From assembly GCF_003001675.1 (NCBI RefSeq), contig NZ_PVYW01000028.1, positions 1 through 64,000 on the forward strand: a stretch of DNA of 64,000 nucleotides. Direction: 5' to 3'. The translations under genes were made by a program, and so were the position numbers. Shown one piece after another: positions 43,366 to 51,197 of this stretch (positions are counted from its first letter, which is position 1; the number at the start of each line of letters is the position of its first letter). This stretch comes from Cohnella sp. SGD-V74. GTDB lineage: Bacteria; Bacillota; Bacilli; Paenibacillales; Paenibacillaceae. A model generated the notes under the pieces. The model searched no databases. It was not told the origin of the DNA and was given only the letters and a program-made list of their open reading frames with translations.

Positions 43366-44673
43366 ATGAAGAAAATCAATAAGGTTTTATCTCTGGGACT
43401 GGCTCTGTCTTTGACGGCCGCAGCCTTGTCGGCTTGCGGTTCGAACTCCGGCAACAAAGAGGCGGAAAGCACCGCCGGCGGTTCGGCCGAAGGCAAGACG
43501 AAGCTGCGGATCTACGCGCAGTATTCGGACGAGGACACGAAGGGCTACTACGATTACGCCGTCGCCGAATTGGCGAAGGAGATGCCTAACGTCGAGCTGG
43601 AGCTCGAGATTCAGGCTCAAGACGACGGGCAGAAGCTGAAGACGTACGCGGCTACGGGCAACTTGCCGGACATCTTCAACACGGGACTCGACTTGATCAA
43701 CGTATTCAGGGAATCGAACAATATTTTGCAGCTGGACGAATACGTCGACAAGTTCGGTTTCAAGGACAAGATGCTGCCGAGCGCCTTGAACACGCTCTAT
43801 ACGGAAGACGAGCACGTATACGCATTCCCGTACGCGGGCAACGAAGTCATTCTTCTGTACTACAACAAAGAATTGTTCGAACAAAACGGCGTGAAAGTGC
43901 CGACGACGCTCGAAGAGATGCATGCTGCGATCGACGCGTTCAAGGCGAAAGGCATTACGCCGCTGTCCATCTTCGCCAAGGAGAAGTGGCCGGACGTCGC
44001 CTTCTACGACATCTTCGCGACGCGCTACAATCCGGCCGGCATCAGCGCGCTGGACAAAGGCCAAGCCAAGCCGTCGGACCCGGGATACAAGCAAGCCGCG
44101 CAAGACATCGTCGATCTCGTCAAAGCCGGACTGCTGCCTAAGGGCGCTACGAACCTGAACTACGACCAGGCCGCGGCGCTGTTCCACGAAGGCAAGGCCG
44201 CGATGTTCGTCAACGGCCAGTGGGAGATCGAAGCTTCCACGAAAGCGCTCGGAGACAAAGTCGGTTACATGTACTATCCGGCTCCGGACGCCGCTTCCTA
44301 CGAAGCGAACAAAATGGCGTTCAGCGGCGGCGGCAACCCGGGTGGATACGCGGTATCGGCCAACACGAAGCACAAGGAGCTCGCTGCCGAAGTGGCCAGC
44401 TTCATGGCGCTCAAATACGCCGAGTTCAAGGTGACGAAGAAAGGCAGTCCGATCGTATCGACGAAAGTCGAGAAGGCGGTCGAGAAAGCTTACGATCCGC
44501 TCATGGAGCGGCTGGCCCAAGACCTGCCGAACATTACGAGCACGACCGCGTTCGCTTGGGGGTTGTCGAACACCAAATTCAAAGCCGCGATCGAGGATGC
44601 TTCCCAAGCGCTGCTTAGCGGTTCCTACACGGCGGACCAATTCATCGCCGATCTGGAGAACGGCATGAAATAA
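43366..44673 (+). CDS. Carbohydrate ABC transporter substrate-binding lipoprotein
   Basis: A 435-residue family-1 binding protein with lipobox LSAC (Cys24) and a mature domain starting KLRIYAQYSDEDTKGYYDYA. The VILLYYNKELFEQNGV and KAAMFVNGQWEIE stretches are characteristic of this family. ATG 43366 is preceded by GGGGGG, giving a moderate ribosome binding site. First gene of the fourth importer, immediately after its presumed YesM/YesN regulators. A strong hairpin (44699-44745) separates it from the permeases. Confidence 0.91.
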   Translation: MKKINKVLSLGLALSLTAAALSACGSNSGNKEAESTAGGSAEGKTKLRIYAQYSDEDTKGYYDYAVAELAKEMPNVELELEIQAQDDGQKLKTYAATGNLPDIFNTGLDLINVFRESNNILQLDEYVDKFGFKDKMLPSALNTLYTEDEHVYAFPYAGNEVILLYYNKELFEQNGVKVPTTLEEMHAAIDAFKAKGITPLSIFAKEKWPDVAFYDIFATRYNPAGISALDKGQAKPSDPGYKQAAQDIVDLVKAGLLPKGATNLNYDQAAALFHEGKAAMFVNGQWEIEASTKALGDKVGYMYYPAPDAASYEANKMAFSGGGNPGGYAVSANTKHKELAAEVASFMALKYAEFKVTKKGSPIVSTKVEKAVEKAYDPLMERLAQDLPNITSTTAFAWGLSNTKFKAAIEDASQALLSGSYTADQFIADLENGMK

Positions 44674-44698
44674 GGAAGACCGCGTACACGATAAATCG

Positions 44699-44745
44699 CA
44701 AAATAAAGCCATTTATACGCCCACGGTATAAGTGGCTTTATTTTG
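44699..44745 (+). terminator. Strong hairpin between binding-protein and permease genes
   Basis: CAAAATAAAGCCA (44699-44711) pairs perfectly with TGGCTTTATTTTG (44733-44745), with TTATAC/GTATAA pairing inside. The TTTATTTT tract makes it a terminator; partial read-through would keep the permeases lower than the binding protein. Confidence 0.75.
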
Positions 44746-44769
44746 CGGACATGCAAGGAGCGAGAGAAC

Positions 44770-45651
44770 ATGAACAAGTTTCTGGGAAACAAGACGGCGA
44801 TTCTGTTGTTTACGTTGCCGACGATATTGCTGTTTAGCGTGATCGTCATGTGGCCGACGCTGCAAGTGTTCTATCGCAGCCTGTACGACTGGAACGGTCT
44901 TACGGAAGGCACGTTCATTGGATTGGACAACTACAAGCGGCTGTTCGAAGACCGCTTGTTCTATACATCGCTGAAGAACGGGATCATTTTCGCCGCCGTC
45001 ATTGCGGTGCTGCAGATCGGCATCGGCACAGTGCTGGCGCTGACGATCTCCAATAAGATGGTGCGCGGCAGGAAGTTTCTGCGGATCAGCTACTTCATCC
45101 CGGTCGTGCTGTCCGTTACGGTCGTCTGTCAGCTCTGGCTGGCGATGTACAACGGGGAATACGGATTGATCAACAAAGTGTTCGAGGCGCTGGGCATTTC
45201 GTATCGCCAGGACTGGCTGTCCAACGGCGATACGGCGATCTACGCCGTCGCCGTCGTGAACGCCTGGCAGAACATGGGCTATCACTTCGCGCTGCTGCTC
45301 GCCGCGGCGAACTCGATTCCCGAGCAGTATCTCGAGGCCGCGAAGATCGACGGCGCCGAGAAATGGAAAGCCCACTGGAAAGTGACGATTCCGCTCATGT
45401 CCGAGACGTACAAGTTCTGCCTCGTGCTGGCGATCACCGGCGGTCTTAACGCCTTCGCCAACATGCAGATCATGACGGGCGGCGGACCGGGCACAGACAC
45501 CTACACGCTAACGTACATGATGTATCGTTCCGCGTTCCGCGTCGGCGAATACGGCTACGGCACGACGGCCGCCGCGTTCCTGATTATCGAATGCCTGATC
45601 GTGACGTTCGCGATTAACCGCCTCGTCGCGCGCGAACGGATCGTGTACTAG
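44770..45651 (+). CDS. Carbohydrate ABC transporter permease (UgpA/MalF type)
   Basis: A 293-residue permease with about six membrane helices and the EAA loop LEAAKIDGAEKWKAH. I chose ATG 44770, after AAGGAGCGAGAG; the frame opens at 44743 inside the hairpin. Second gene of the importer operon 43366-46517; its partner starts 29 bases after the stop. Confidence 0.9.
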   Translation: MNKFLGNKTAILLFTLPTILLFSVIVMWPTLQVFYRSLYDWNGLTEGTFIGLDNYKRLFEDRLFYTSLKNGIIFAAVIAVLQIGIGTVLALTISNKMVRGRKFLRISYFIPVVLSVTVVCQLWLAMYNGEYGLINKVFEALGISYRQDWLSNGDTAIYAVAVVNAWQNMGYHFALLLAAANSIPEQYLEAAKIDGAEKWKAHWKVTIPLMSETYKFCLVLAITGGLNAFANMQIMTGGGPGTDTYTLTYMMYRSAFRVGEYGYGTTAAAFLIIECLIVTFAINRLVARERIVY

Positions 45652-45680
45652 ACCAAGCCGTACAGAAAGGAGGCTGCCCC

Positions 45681-46517
45681 ATGCTCTCGAAGTTGCGCAA
45701 AAGCAATCCGCTGTTTCAAATTTTCCTGTGGGGATACGCGATCGTTTCCGTTTATCCTCTTATATGGATGGTTTTCTATTCGCTTAAGGACAATAACGAG
45801 ATTTTCGTGACGAATCCGTTCGGGTTCCCGACGCAGCTCCGTTTCGAAAACTACGTTTCGGCGATATCCGAATTCAACGTGCCGCAGTATTTCCTGAACA
45901 GCGTGCTCGTAACGGTCGTGACGATCGTCGGCACGATCAGCCTCGCCGTCATGTTCGCCTACTCGGCGGCAAGATTGCGCTGGAAGGGAAAGACATTCGC
46001 GCAGATGTACGTCGTCATCGGGATGTTCGTGCCGGTTCAGGTGGTTATGATTCCGCTGGCCATTCTCGTTCGCGATTTTAATCTGACGAACACCTACGCG
46101 TCGCTGATCATTCCGTATATCGCGTTTAACCTCTCATTCTCGACGATGGTGTTTTTCGGATTTTTCCGGACGATACCGAACGAATTGGAGGAGTCCGCCT
46201 GTCTGGACGGGGCGAATATTTATCAGACGTTCTTCAAAATCATGCTGCCGCTCGTGAAGCCTTCAATCGCCACGATGGTCATCTTCGTCTTCCTGGCTGC
46301 GTGGAACGAATATCCGATCGCGCTTATGCTGATCTCGGACGAAGCGCTGAAGACGCTGCCGCTCGGCTTACAGTTTTTCCAGGGGCAATTCACGACCGAT
46401 TGGGGCGCGATGGGCGCCGCGATGACGATTGCCTCGCTGCCGACGGTGCTGATCTACATTTTGTTCAGCGAACAGGTCGAGAAGGCGATGACGGTCGGTT
46501 CCGCTGTAAAAGGATAG
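45681..46517 (+). CDS. Carbohydrate ABC transporter permease (UgpE/MalG type)
   Basis: A 278-residue permease, second channel subunit of the fourth importer. EAA loop EESACLDGANIYQTF and the tail GSAVKG. GAAAGGAGGCTGC precedes ATG. A terminator follows at 46529, ending the operon without an ATPase gene. Confidence 0.9.
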   Translation: MLSKLRKSNPLFQIFLWGYAIVSVYPLIWMVFYSLKDNNEIFVTNPFGFPTQLRFENYVSAISEFNVPQYFLNSVLVTVVTIVGTISLAVMFAYSAARLRWKGKTFAQMYVVIGMFVPVQVVMIPLAILVRDFNLTNTYASLIIPYIAFNLSFSTMVFFGFFRTIPNELEESACLDGANIYQTFFKIMLPLVKPSIATMVIFVFLAAWNEYPIALMLISDEALKTLPLGLQFFQGQFTTDWGAMGAAMTIASLPTVLIYILFSEQVEKAMTVGSAVKG

Positions 46518-46528
46518 TCGAACTCTCT

Positions 46529-46575
46529 AACGGAGCATTCCCGGACGCGCGCGTCTAACGGGGGTGCTCCGTTTT
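46529..46575 (+). terminator. Intrinsic terminator after the fourth importer
   Basis: AACGGAGCA (46529-46537) pairs with TGCTCCGTT (46565-46573), followed by TT; GACGCGCGCGTC can pair inside the loop. Confidence 0.82.
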
Positions 46576-46613
46576 GTCGATCGTTCGGATCGGTTCGACA
46601 GGAGCGCGCCGCT

Positions 46614-46642
46614 TTGATTTTTTCCTCCGGCTGTACGACAAT
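46614..46642 (+). promoter_or_regulatory. Probable promoter of the nicotinate salvage genes
   Basis: TTGATT (46614-46619), 17 bases, GACAAT (46637-46642), 34 bases before the start codon of the nicotinamidase gene and just after the preceding terminator. Confidence 0.5.
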
Positions 46643-46676
46643 AGGGGGGATGAAGACTAAGGAGGGGATGCGAGCT

Positions 46677-47222
46677 ATGAAAGCTTTGATCGTGATCGAT
46701 TATACGGTTGACTTCGTCGTCGGGAAGCTGCCGGTCGGAGAGCCGGGAATCGCCATCGAGGATAGAGTGTGCGAGATCGCGCGGCGTTTTGCGGAGCAGG
46801 GAGATTGGGTTGTCATGGCGGTCGACTTGCACGAGGAAGGGGACGCGTTCCATCCGGAAACGAAGCTGTTCCCTCCTCACAACATTCGGGGCACGGACGG
46901 CCGGAAGCTGTACGGCAAGCTGGATGAATGGTACGCGGAGGCCGGGGACAGCGTCTACTGGATGGACAAAACGAGATACAGCGCCTTCTGCGGAACCGAT
47001 CTGGAGCTGAAGCTGCGCGAACGGGACGTCCGGGAGGTTCATCTCGTCGGCGTCTGCACCGACATCTGCGTGCTGCACACCGCCGTGGACGCCTACAATA
47101 AGGGCTTCCGTACGGTCGTACACGCCGACGCGGTCGCCAGCTTTAACCCACAAGGCCACGAATGGGCGCTCGGTCACTTCGAAGGCGTGCTGGGCGCCGA
47201 GGTCGTCCGGGATTATCGGTAA
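46677..47222 (+). CDS. pncA: Nicotinamidase (isochorismatase-like cysteine hydrolase)
   Basis: A 181-residue enzyme that deamidates nicotinamide to nicotinate. The catalytic triad is visible: D8 (IVIDYTVDF), K98 (MDKTRYSAF) and C131 (GVCTDICVLHT); the metal site D50-H52-H59 lies in DLHEEGDAFHPE. I set the start at ATG 46677, 9 bases after AAGGAGGGG; the open frame reaches 46614. The next gene encodes the enzyme that uses its product, which supports the assignment over other isochorismatase-like hydrolases. Confidence 0.92.
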   Translation: MKALIVIDYTVDFVVGKLPVGEPGIAIEDRVCEIARRFAEQGDWVVMAVDLHEEGDAFHPETKLFPPHNIRGTDGRKLYGKLDEWYAEAGDSVYWMDKTRYSAFCGTDLELKLRERDVREVHLVGVCTDICVLHTAVDAYNKGFRTVVHADAVASFNPQGHEWALGHFEGVLGAEVVRDYR

Positions 47223-47249
47223 CCGCGAGAGAAAAGGGGAACTGCCGCC

Positions 47250-48695
47250 ATGAGCGAAGCGAACTTGACGCTTCATACGGATAAATATCAGATCAACATG
47301 ATGTACGCGCATTGGAAGCGCGGAACGAACAACGAACGGGCCGTATTCGAAGCGTATTTCCGCAAGCTGCCGTTCGGCAACGGCTACGCGGTGTTCGCCG
47401 GGCTGGAGCGTCTGGTCGACTACGTGCGCAAGCTGTCGTTCGGCGAGGAAGAGATTCGCTACTTGCGGACGCAGGAGGAGCGCTATGACGAGGCTTTCCT
47501 CGACGAGCTGCGCGGCTTCAAGTTCGGGGGCAGCATTTATGCGGTACCGGAGGGGACTCCCGTATTTCCGAACGTGCCTCTCGTGCGCGTGGAAGCGAGA
47601 GTGTTCGAGGCTCAGCTGATCGAGACGGCGCTGCTCAACTTCGTCAACTACCAGACGCTGCTCGCGACGAAGGCTTCGAGAATTAAGCAGGTCGCTCCCG
47701 AAGAGCTGCTGCTCGAATTCGGCACGAGGCGCGCGCAGGAAGCGGATGCCGCGATCTGGGGGGCGAGAGCCGCCTATATCGCCGGCTTCCATGCGACGTC
47801 GAACCTGCTCGCCGGCATGAAGTTCGGCATTCCGACCGCGGGCACGCACGCGCATGCCTGGGTTCAAGGCCATGACAGCGAAGAGGCGGCGTTCCGCGAG
47901 TACGCCGAGGCGCTTCCCGACCATGTCACGTTGCTGGTCGATACGTACGATACGCTGAAGAGCGGCGTTCCGAACGCGATCCGCATCGCGCGCGAACTGG
48001 AGCGGCAGGGCAAGCGGCTGAAGGGGATCCGCCTGGACAGCGGCGACTTGGCCTACTTGTCCAAACGCGCCCGGGCGATGCTGGACGAAGCGGGCTTCGC
48101 CGACGCGAAGATCGTCGCTTCCAACGATCTGGACGAGAACCTGATCGCCGAATTGAAAGCCCAGGGCGCGAAGATCGACAGCTGGGGAGTGGGGACCCAA
48201 CTCATTACCGCGTTCGATCAGCCCGCGCTCGGCGGCGTCTACAAGCTGGTGGCCAGGGAGAAAGCGGGAGAACTGGAACCGGTCATCAAAATCTCGGGAA
48301 ATCCCGAGAAAATCTCCAATCCCGGCGTGAAGGAAGCTTATCGCATCGTGAACGCGGACAACGGCATGGCGGAAGCCGATTACGTGACGCTGCCCGGGGA
48401 CGCCGACATTGCCGAAGGCAGGCCGCTTACGCTGTTCGATCCGCTCCACCCCCACCGGTTCAAGCGGGTCGACCGTTACCGGGCGATTCCGCTGTTGCAG
48501 GCCGTGTTCGCGGAGGGAGAGCCGGTCTATCGCCTGCCTGCGCTGGACGACATTCGCGACGAGCACGCCAAGCAGCTTGCGCTGTTCTGGCCGGAGCATC
48601 TGCGCAAGCTGAATCCGGAGCCGTATCGCGTCAACTACAGTCCTGCCGTGCTCAAGCTCAAGGCCGAGCTGATCCGCAAGCATCTTTCGGAATAA
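47250..48695 (+). CDS. pncB: Nicotinate phosphoribosyltransferase
   Basis: A 481-residue enzyme of the NAPRTase family that makes nicotinate mononucleotide from nicotinate and PRPP with ATP hydrolysis. Hallmarks are [15 protein letters not shown] at the N-terminus, the [14 protein letters not shown] segment with the His that is phosphorylated, and [32 protein letters not shown] precedes ATG, 27 bases after pncA, so the pair forms a nicotinamide salvage operon (Preiss-Handler route). Its product feeds NAD synthesis and is also the substrate of CobT, encoded at 54067. Confidence 0.93.
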   Translation: MSEANLTLHTDKYQINMMYAHWKRGTNNERAVFEAYFRKLPFGNGYAVFAGLERLVDYVRKLSFGEEEIRYLRTQEERYDEAFLDELRGFKFGGSIYAVPEGTPVFPNVPLVRVEARVFEAQLIETALLNFVNYQTLLATKASRIKQVAPEELLLEFGTRRAQEADAAIWGARAAYIAGFHATSNLLAGMKFGIPTAGTHAHAWVQGHDSEEAAFREYAEALPDHVTLLVDTYDTLKSGVPNAIRIARELERQGKRLKGIRLDSGDLAYLSKRARAMLDEAGFADAKIVASNDLDENLIAELKAQGAKIDSWGVGTQLITAFDQPALGGVYKLVAREKAGELEPVIKISGNPEKISNPGVKEAYRIVNADNGMAEADYVTLPGDADIAEGRPLTLFDPLHPHRFKRVDRYRAIPLLQAVFAEGEPVYRLPALDDIRDEHAKQLALFWPEHLRKLNPEPYRVNYSPAVLKLKAELIRKHLSE

Positions 48696-48703
48696 ACGGG
48701 AAT

Positions 48704-48726
48704 ATCCCTTTCGGAATGCAATGGGC
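48704..48726. repeat. 23-base direct repeat, copy 1
   Basis: This 23-base sequence, starting ATCCCTTTCGG and ending AATGGGC, recurs identically and in the same orientation at 50814-50836, beside a palindromic element. It lies just after the pncB stop codon. Confidence 0.75.
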
Positions 48727-48786
48727 ATCCCTTTAATTGGTTCAGCATGATATAGACCAACAAAGTTGCGATAGACGGAGCCGGAA

Positions 48787-48823
48787 TGATAGACTACATG
48801 GAAAGCTGCGGCTAAGTCTATCA
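48787..48823 (+). other. Hairpin upstream of the DegV gene
   Basis: TGATAGACT (48787-48795) pairs perfectly with AGTCTATCA (48815-48823), 17 bases before the start codon. There is no T run and it does not resemble a FapR site; it may be an operator or a 5' leader hairpin. Confidence 0.4.
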
Positions 48824-48840
48824 CGAAAGCAGGAAGTCCA

Positions 48841-49683
48841 ATGAGCAAAATCAAGATAGTTACGGATTCGACCGTCGATCTGTCGGACGAGGAATTACGC
48901 CAGCACGAGATCGAGGTCGTTCCGCTATCGATCAGCATCGGGAGCGACACTTATTTGGACCGGGTGGACATTACGCCGACCGAGTTTATCGAGAAAATGC
49001 AGGCGTCCCCCGAGCTTCCGAAGAGCTCCCAGCCGCCGGCGGGAGTTTTCCTGGAAGCCTACGACCGCCTTGGCAGCGACGGGAGCGACATTCTGTCGAT
49101 CCATATGACGGGGGGGATGAGCGGGACGGTGCGTTCGGCCGAGATGGGCGCGGGAATGTCGGAGGCGAGCGTCACCGTGGTCGATTCCCGCTATATTTCG
49201 AAAGCGCTTAGCTTTCAAGTCGTCGAAGCCGCGGAGATGGCCAAAGCCGGCAAGAGCGTAAGCGAGATCGTCGAGCGGCTGGATCGGATTCGCAAGAACA
49301 CGCGGCTGTTCGTCGTCGTCGATACGCTCGACAACCTGGTCAAGGGCGGCCGCATCGGCAAGGGCAAAGCGTGGATCGGCTCGCTGCTGAAGATCAAGAT
49401 CATCGCCAGCCTGGACGGAGGCGAATATACGCCGGTCGCCAAAGTGCGGAGCAAGGCGCAGATCGTCGAGTACTTGGCGAAGCAGTTCGCCGAGGACGTC
49501 AAGGGCAAGGTCGTCCGGGGCGTCGGCCTCGTTCATGCCGCCGGACACGAGCTCGCGTCGAAGCTGAAAGAGACGATCGTCGAGCGGACGGGCTACGACA
49601 AGATCAGAATCGAGGATACGACGCCGATCATCAGCACGCACACGGGCGTCGGCGCGATCGGCTTCATGTATTATTGCGAATAG
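48841..49683 (+). CDS. DegV-family fatty-acid-binding protein (FakB-like)
   Basis: A 280-residue DegV protein. The N-terminus KIVTDSTVDLSDEELRQHEI, the loop SSQPPAGVFLEAYDRL and the SIHMTGGMSGT segment (fatty-acid head-group binding) are characteristic, as is the C-terminal THTGVGAIGFMYY. DegV/FakB proteins bind a fatty acid for phosphorylation by FakA in phospholipid synthesis. ATG 48841 follows AGCAGGAAG. Single gene; no clear terminator before the tandem repeat region. Confidence 0.92.
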   Translation: MSKIKIVTDSTVDLSDEELRQHEIEVVPLSISIGSDTYLDRVDITPTEFIEKMQASPELPKSSQPPAGVFLEAYDRLGSDGSDILSIHMTGGMSGTVRSAEMGAGMSEASVTVVDSRYISKALSFQVVEAAEMAKAGKSVSEIVERLDRIRKNTRLFVVVDTLDNLVKGGRIGKGKAWIGSLLKIKIIASLDGGEYTPVAKVRSKAQIVEYLAKQFAEDVKGKVVRGVGLVHAAGHELASKLKETIVERTGYDKIRIEDTTPIISTHTGVGAIGFMYYCE

Positions 49684-49770
49684 CTGTGTATGCGTTCTGC
49701 AGGCTAACACATTAGATAAATTACGCTGCAGTTCAACAAGTCTAAAGCACGTCACACGGTTCGCGCACTC

Positions 49771-50510
49771 TAAGCCGCCACGATCGGGCTGCAGCTCCGC
49801 GATCCGGGAATGGCGCGCTGTAAGCCGCCGAGGTCGGGCTGCAGCCCCGCGATCCGGGAATGGCGCGCTCTAAGCCGCCGAGGTCGGGCTGCAGCTCCGC
49901 AATCCGGGAATGGCTCGCTGTAAGCCGCCGAGGTCGGGTTGCAGCTCCGCGATCCGGGAATGGCGCGCTGTAAGCCGCCGAGGTCGGGCTGCAGCTCCGA
50001 AATCCGGGATTGGCTCGCTGTAAGCCGCCGAGGTCGGGTTGCAGCCCCGCAATCCGGGAATGGCGCGCTGTAAGCCGCCGAGGTCGGGCTGCAGCTCCGA
50101 AATCCGGGATTGACTCGCTGTAAGCCGCCACCGTCGGGTTGCAGCTCCGAAATCCGGGAATGGCTCGCTGTAAGCCGCCACCGTCGGGCTGCAGCCCCGC
50201 CATCCGGGAATGGCGCGCTGTAAGCCGCCGCGATCGGGCTGCAGCTCCGCGATCCGGGATTGACTCGCTGTAAGCCGCCACCGTCGGGTTGCAGCTCCGA
50301 AATCCGGGAATGGCTCGCTGTAAGCCGCCACCGTCGGGCTGCAGCCCCGCAATCCGGGATTGGCTCGCTGTAAGCCGCCGCGATCGGGCTGCAGCTCCGC
50401 AATCCGGGAATGGCTCGCTGTAAGCCGCCGAGGTCGGGCTGCAGCTCCGCTCTGGGAATGGCTCGCTGTAAGCCGCCGAGGTCGGGCTGCAGCTCCGCCA
50501 TCGCATCGTG
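49771..50510. repeat. 50-bp tandem repeat array, about 15 copies
   Basis: Starting at 49771 a 50-base unit (from TAAGCCGCC to GGCTCGCTG) repeats 13 times at exact 50-base spacing, followed by a 48-base copy (50421) and a partial one (50469). Each unit contains GGGCTGCAGC or GGGTTGCAGC and AATCCGGGA or a close variant. Units 8-9-10 (50121, 50171, 50221) and 11-12-13 (50271, 50321, 50371) are nearly identical triplets, so blocks of 150 bases were duplicated. Because 50 is not a multiple of 3 and the unit has no minus-strand stop, all three minus frames are open for about 700 bases; none has a ribosome binding site or the look of a normal protein. No gene is assigned. Confidence 0.95.
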
Positions 50511-50719
50511 CGTGTGCTCTATGGTTTTCGTTCGCCAATTCTAATGCGTTAGCCCTGACTCGTTCCGCATTAACTGTTGCAATCCCCTGCCTCCCGGGCT
50601 ATAATTCCAAGTGATTGGTAGCTTGCGGCAATTGAATAGACTCTAAATCTTAAGGTGCCCGCTGCGTTGTTGCCAGATAAGTTGAACTCAAGATACGTCG
50701 AAGAGATGACCCAATGAAA

Positions 50720-50815
50720 TGGTTTTGCCGCGAGTTTTGGCTTTGAGTTGCTGTCCTATGCAGATCTTATCGATCCAAGCAACTCAAACAACCTCTCTGA
50801 AGTCGGCAAAACCAT
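50720..50815. repeat. Palindromic intergenic element
   Basis: ATGGTTTTGCC (50720-50730) pairs perfectly with GGCAAAACCAT (50805-50815), and TTTGAGTTGCT (50743-50753) with AGCAACTCAAA (50778-50788). The 96 bases can form a long two-part hairpin. It ends directly at the second copy of the 23-base direct repeat. The 209 bases between the tandem array and this element (50511-50719) show no gene or signal I can name. Confidence 0.6.
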
Positions 50816-50836
50816 CCCTTTCGGAATGCAATGGGC
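50814..50836. repeat. 23-base direct repeat, copy 2
   Basis: Identical to 48704-48726, same orientation, adjoining the right arm of the palindromic element at 50720-50815 and 25 bases before the cobalamin riboswitch. Confidence 0.75.
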
Positions 50837-50860
50837 TTCCTCTTCAACGGTTCAACTTGG

Positions 50861-51008
50861 ATGGCAGACGCAACGGGTTAAAAGGGAAGCCGGTGCAAGT
50901 CCGGCACGGTCCCGCCACTGTGAAATAGGGACGGCCTCACATGCCACTGTCCGAACGGACGGGAAGGCGAGGCGCGTCGCGAACCTATAAGTCAGGAGAC
51001 CTGCCTTA
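50861..51008 (+). ncRNA. Cobalamin (B12) riboswitch
   Basis: The conserved core is clear: GGGAAGCCGGTGCAAGTCCG, CACGGTCCCGCCACTGTGA and, at the 3' side, AAGTCAGGAGACCTGCC. GGCAG (50863-50867) and CTGCC (51001-51005) can form the closing P1 stem. A terminator (51101-51136) lies between it and the btuF gene, so coenzyme B12 binding should stop transcription of the uptake and salvage operon. Confidence 0.95.
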
Positions 51009-51100
51009 AGATGCAGCAGACGAAATCCTTCGCGGATAAGGATACGGCTCACTCGGGAATGCTTCACGTTCTATTGCGTATCGGTTTCCCTGTTTGCTGA

Positions 51101-51136
51101 CCCTCTCTCCGGTTCCAACTCGCAGAGAGGGTTTTT
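51101..51136 (+). terminator. Riboswitch-controlled terminator
   Basis: CCCTCTC (51101-51107) pairs with GAGAGGG (51125-51131), followed by TTTTT. It is the expression platform of the cobalamin riboswitch. Confidence 0.88.
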
Positions 51137-51197
51137 CGTGTCAGTCGTTCAATCGGTCAAGCTCCTCTTAATAGAAACCGAGGAGAGATGGATTGTG

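Noticed and set aside
46527-48950. 807-residue minus-strand frame opposite pncA/pncB
   Set aside because: It is the antisense shadow of two clear enzyme genes, is rich in Arg/Leu/Val as expected for the complement of GC-rich genes, and has no ribosome binding site.
49771-50510. Possible CRISPR array
   Set aside because: The units are contiguous at exactly 50 bases with no unique spacers, and no cas genes are present.
49742-50538. Three overlapping minus-strand reading frames of 220-254 residues
   Set aside because: They are the three phases of the same 50-bp repeat, without ribosome binding site or signal; a stop-free repeat unit explains them.
50748-50990. Short plus-strand reading frames of 69-80 residues before the B12 operon
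   Set aside because: They run through the palindromic element into the riboswitch core, whose conservation explains the sequence; no ribosome binding site.
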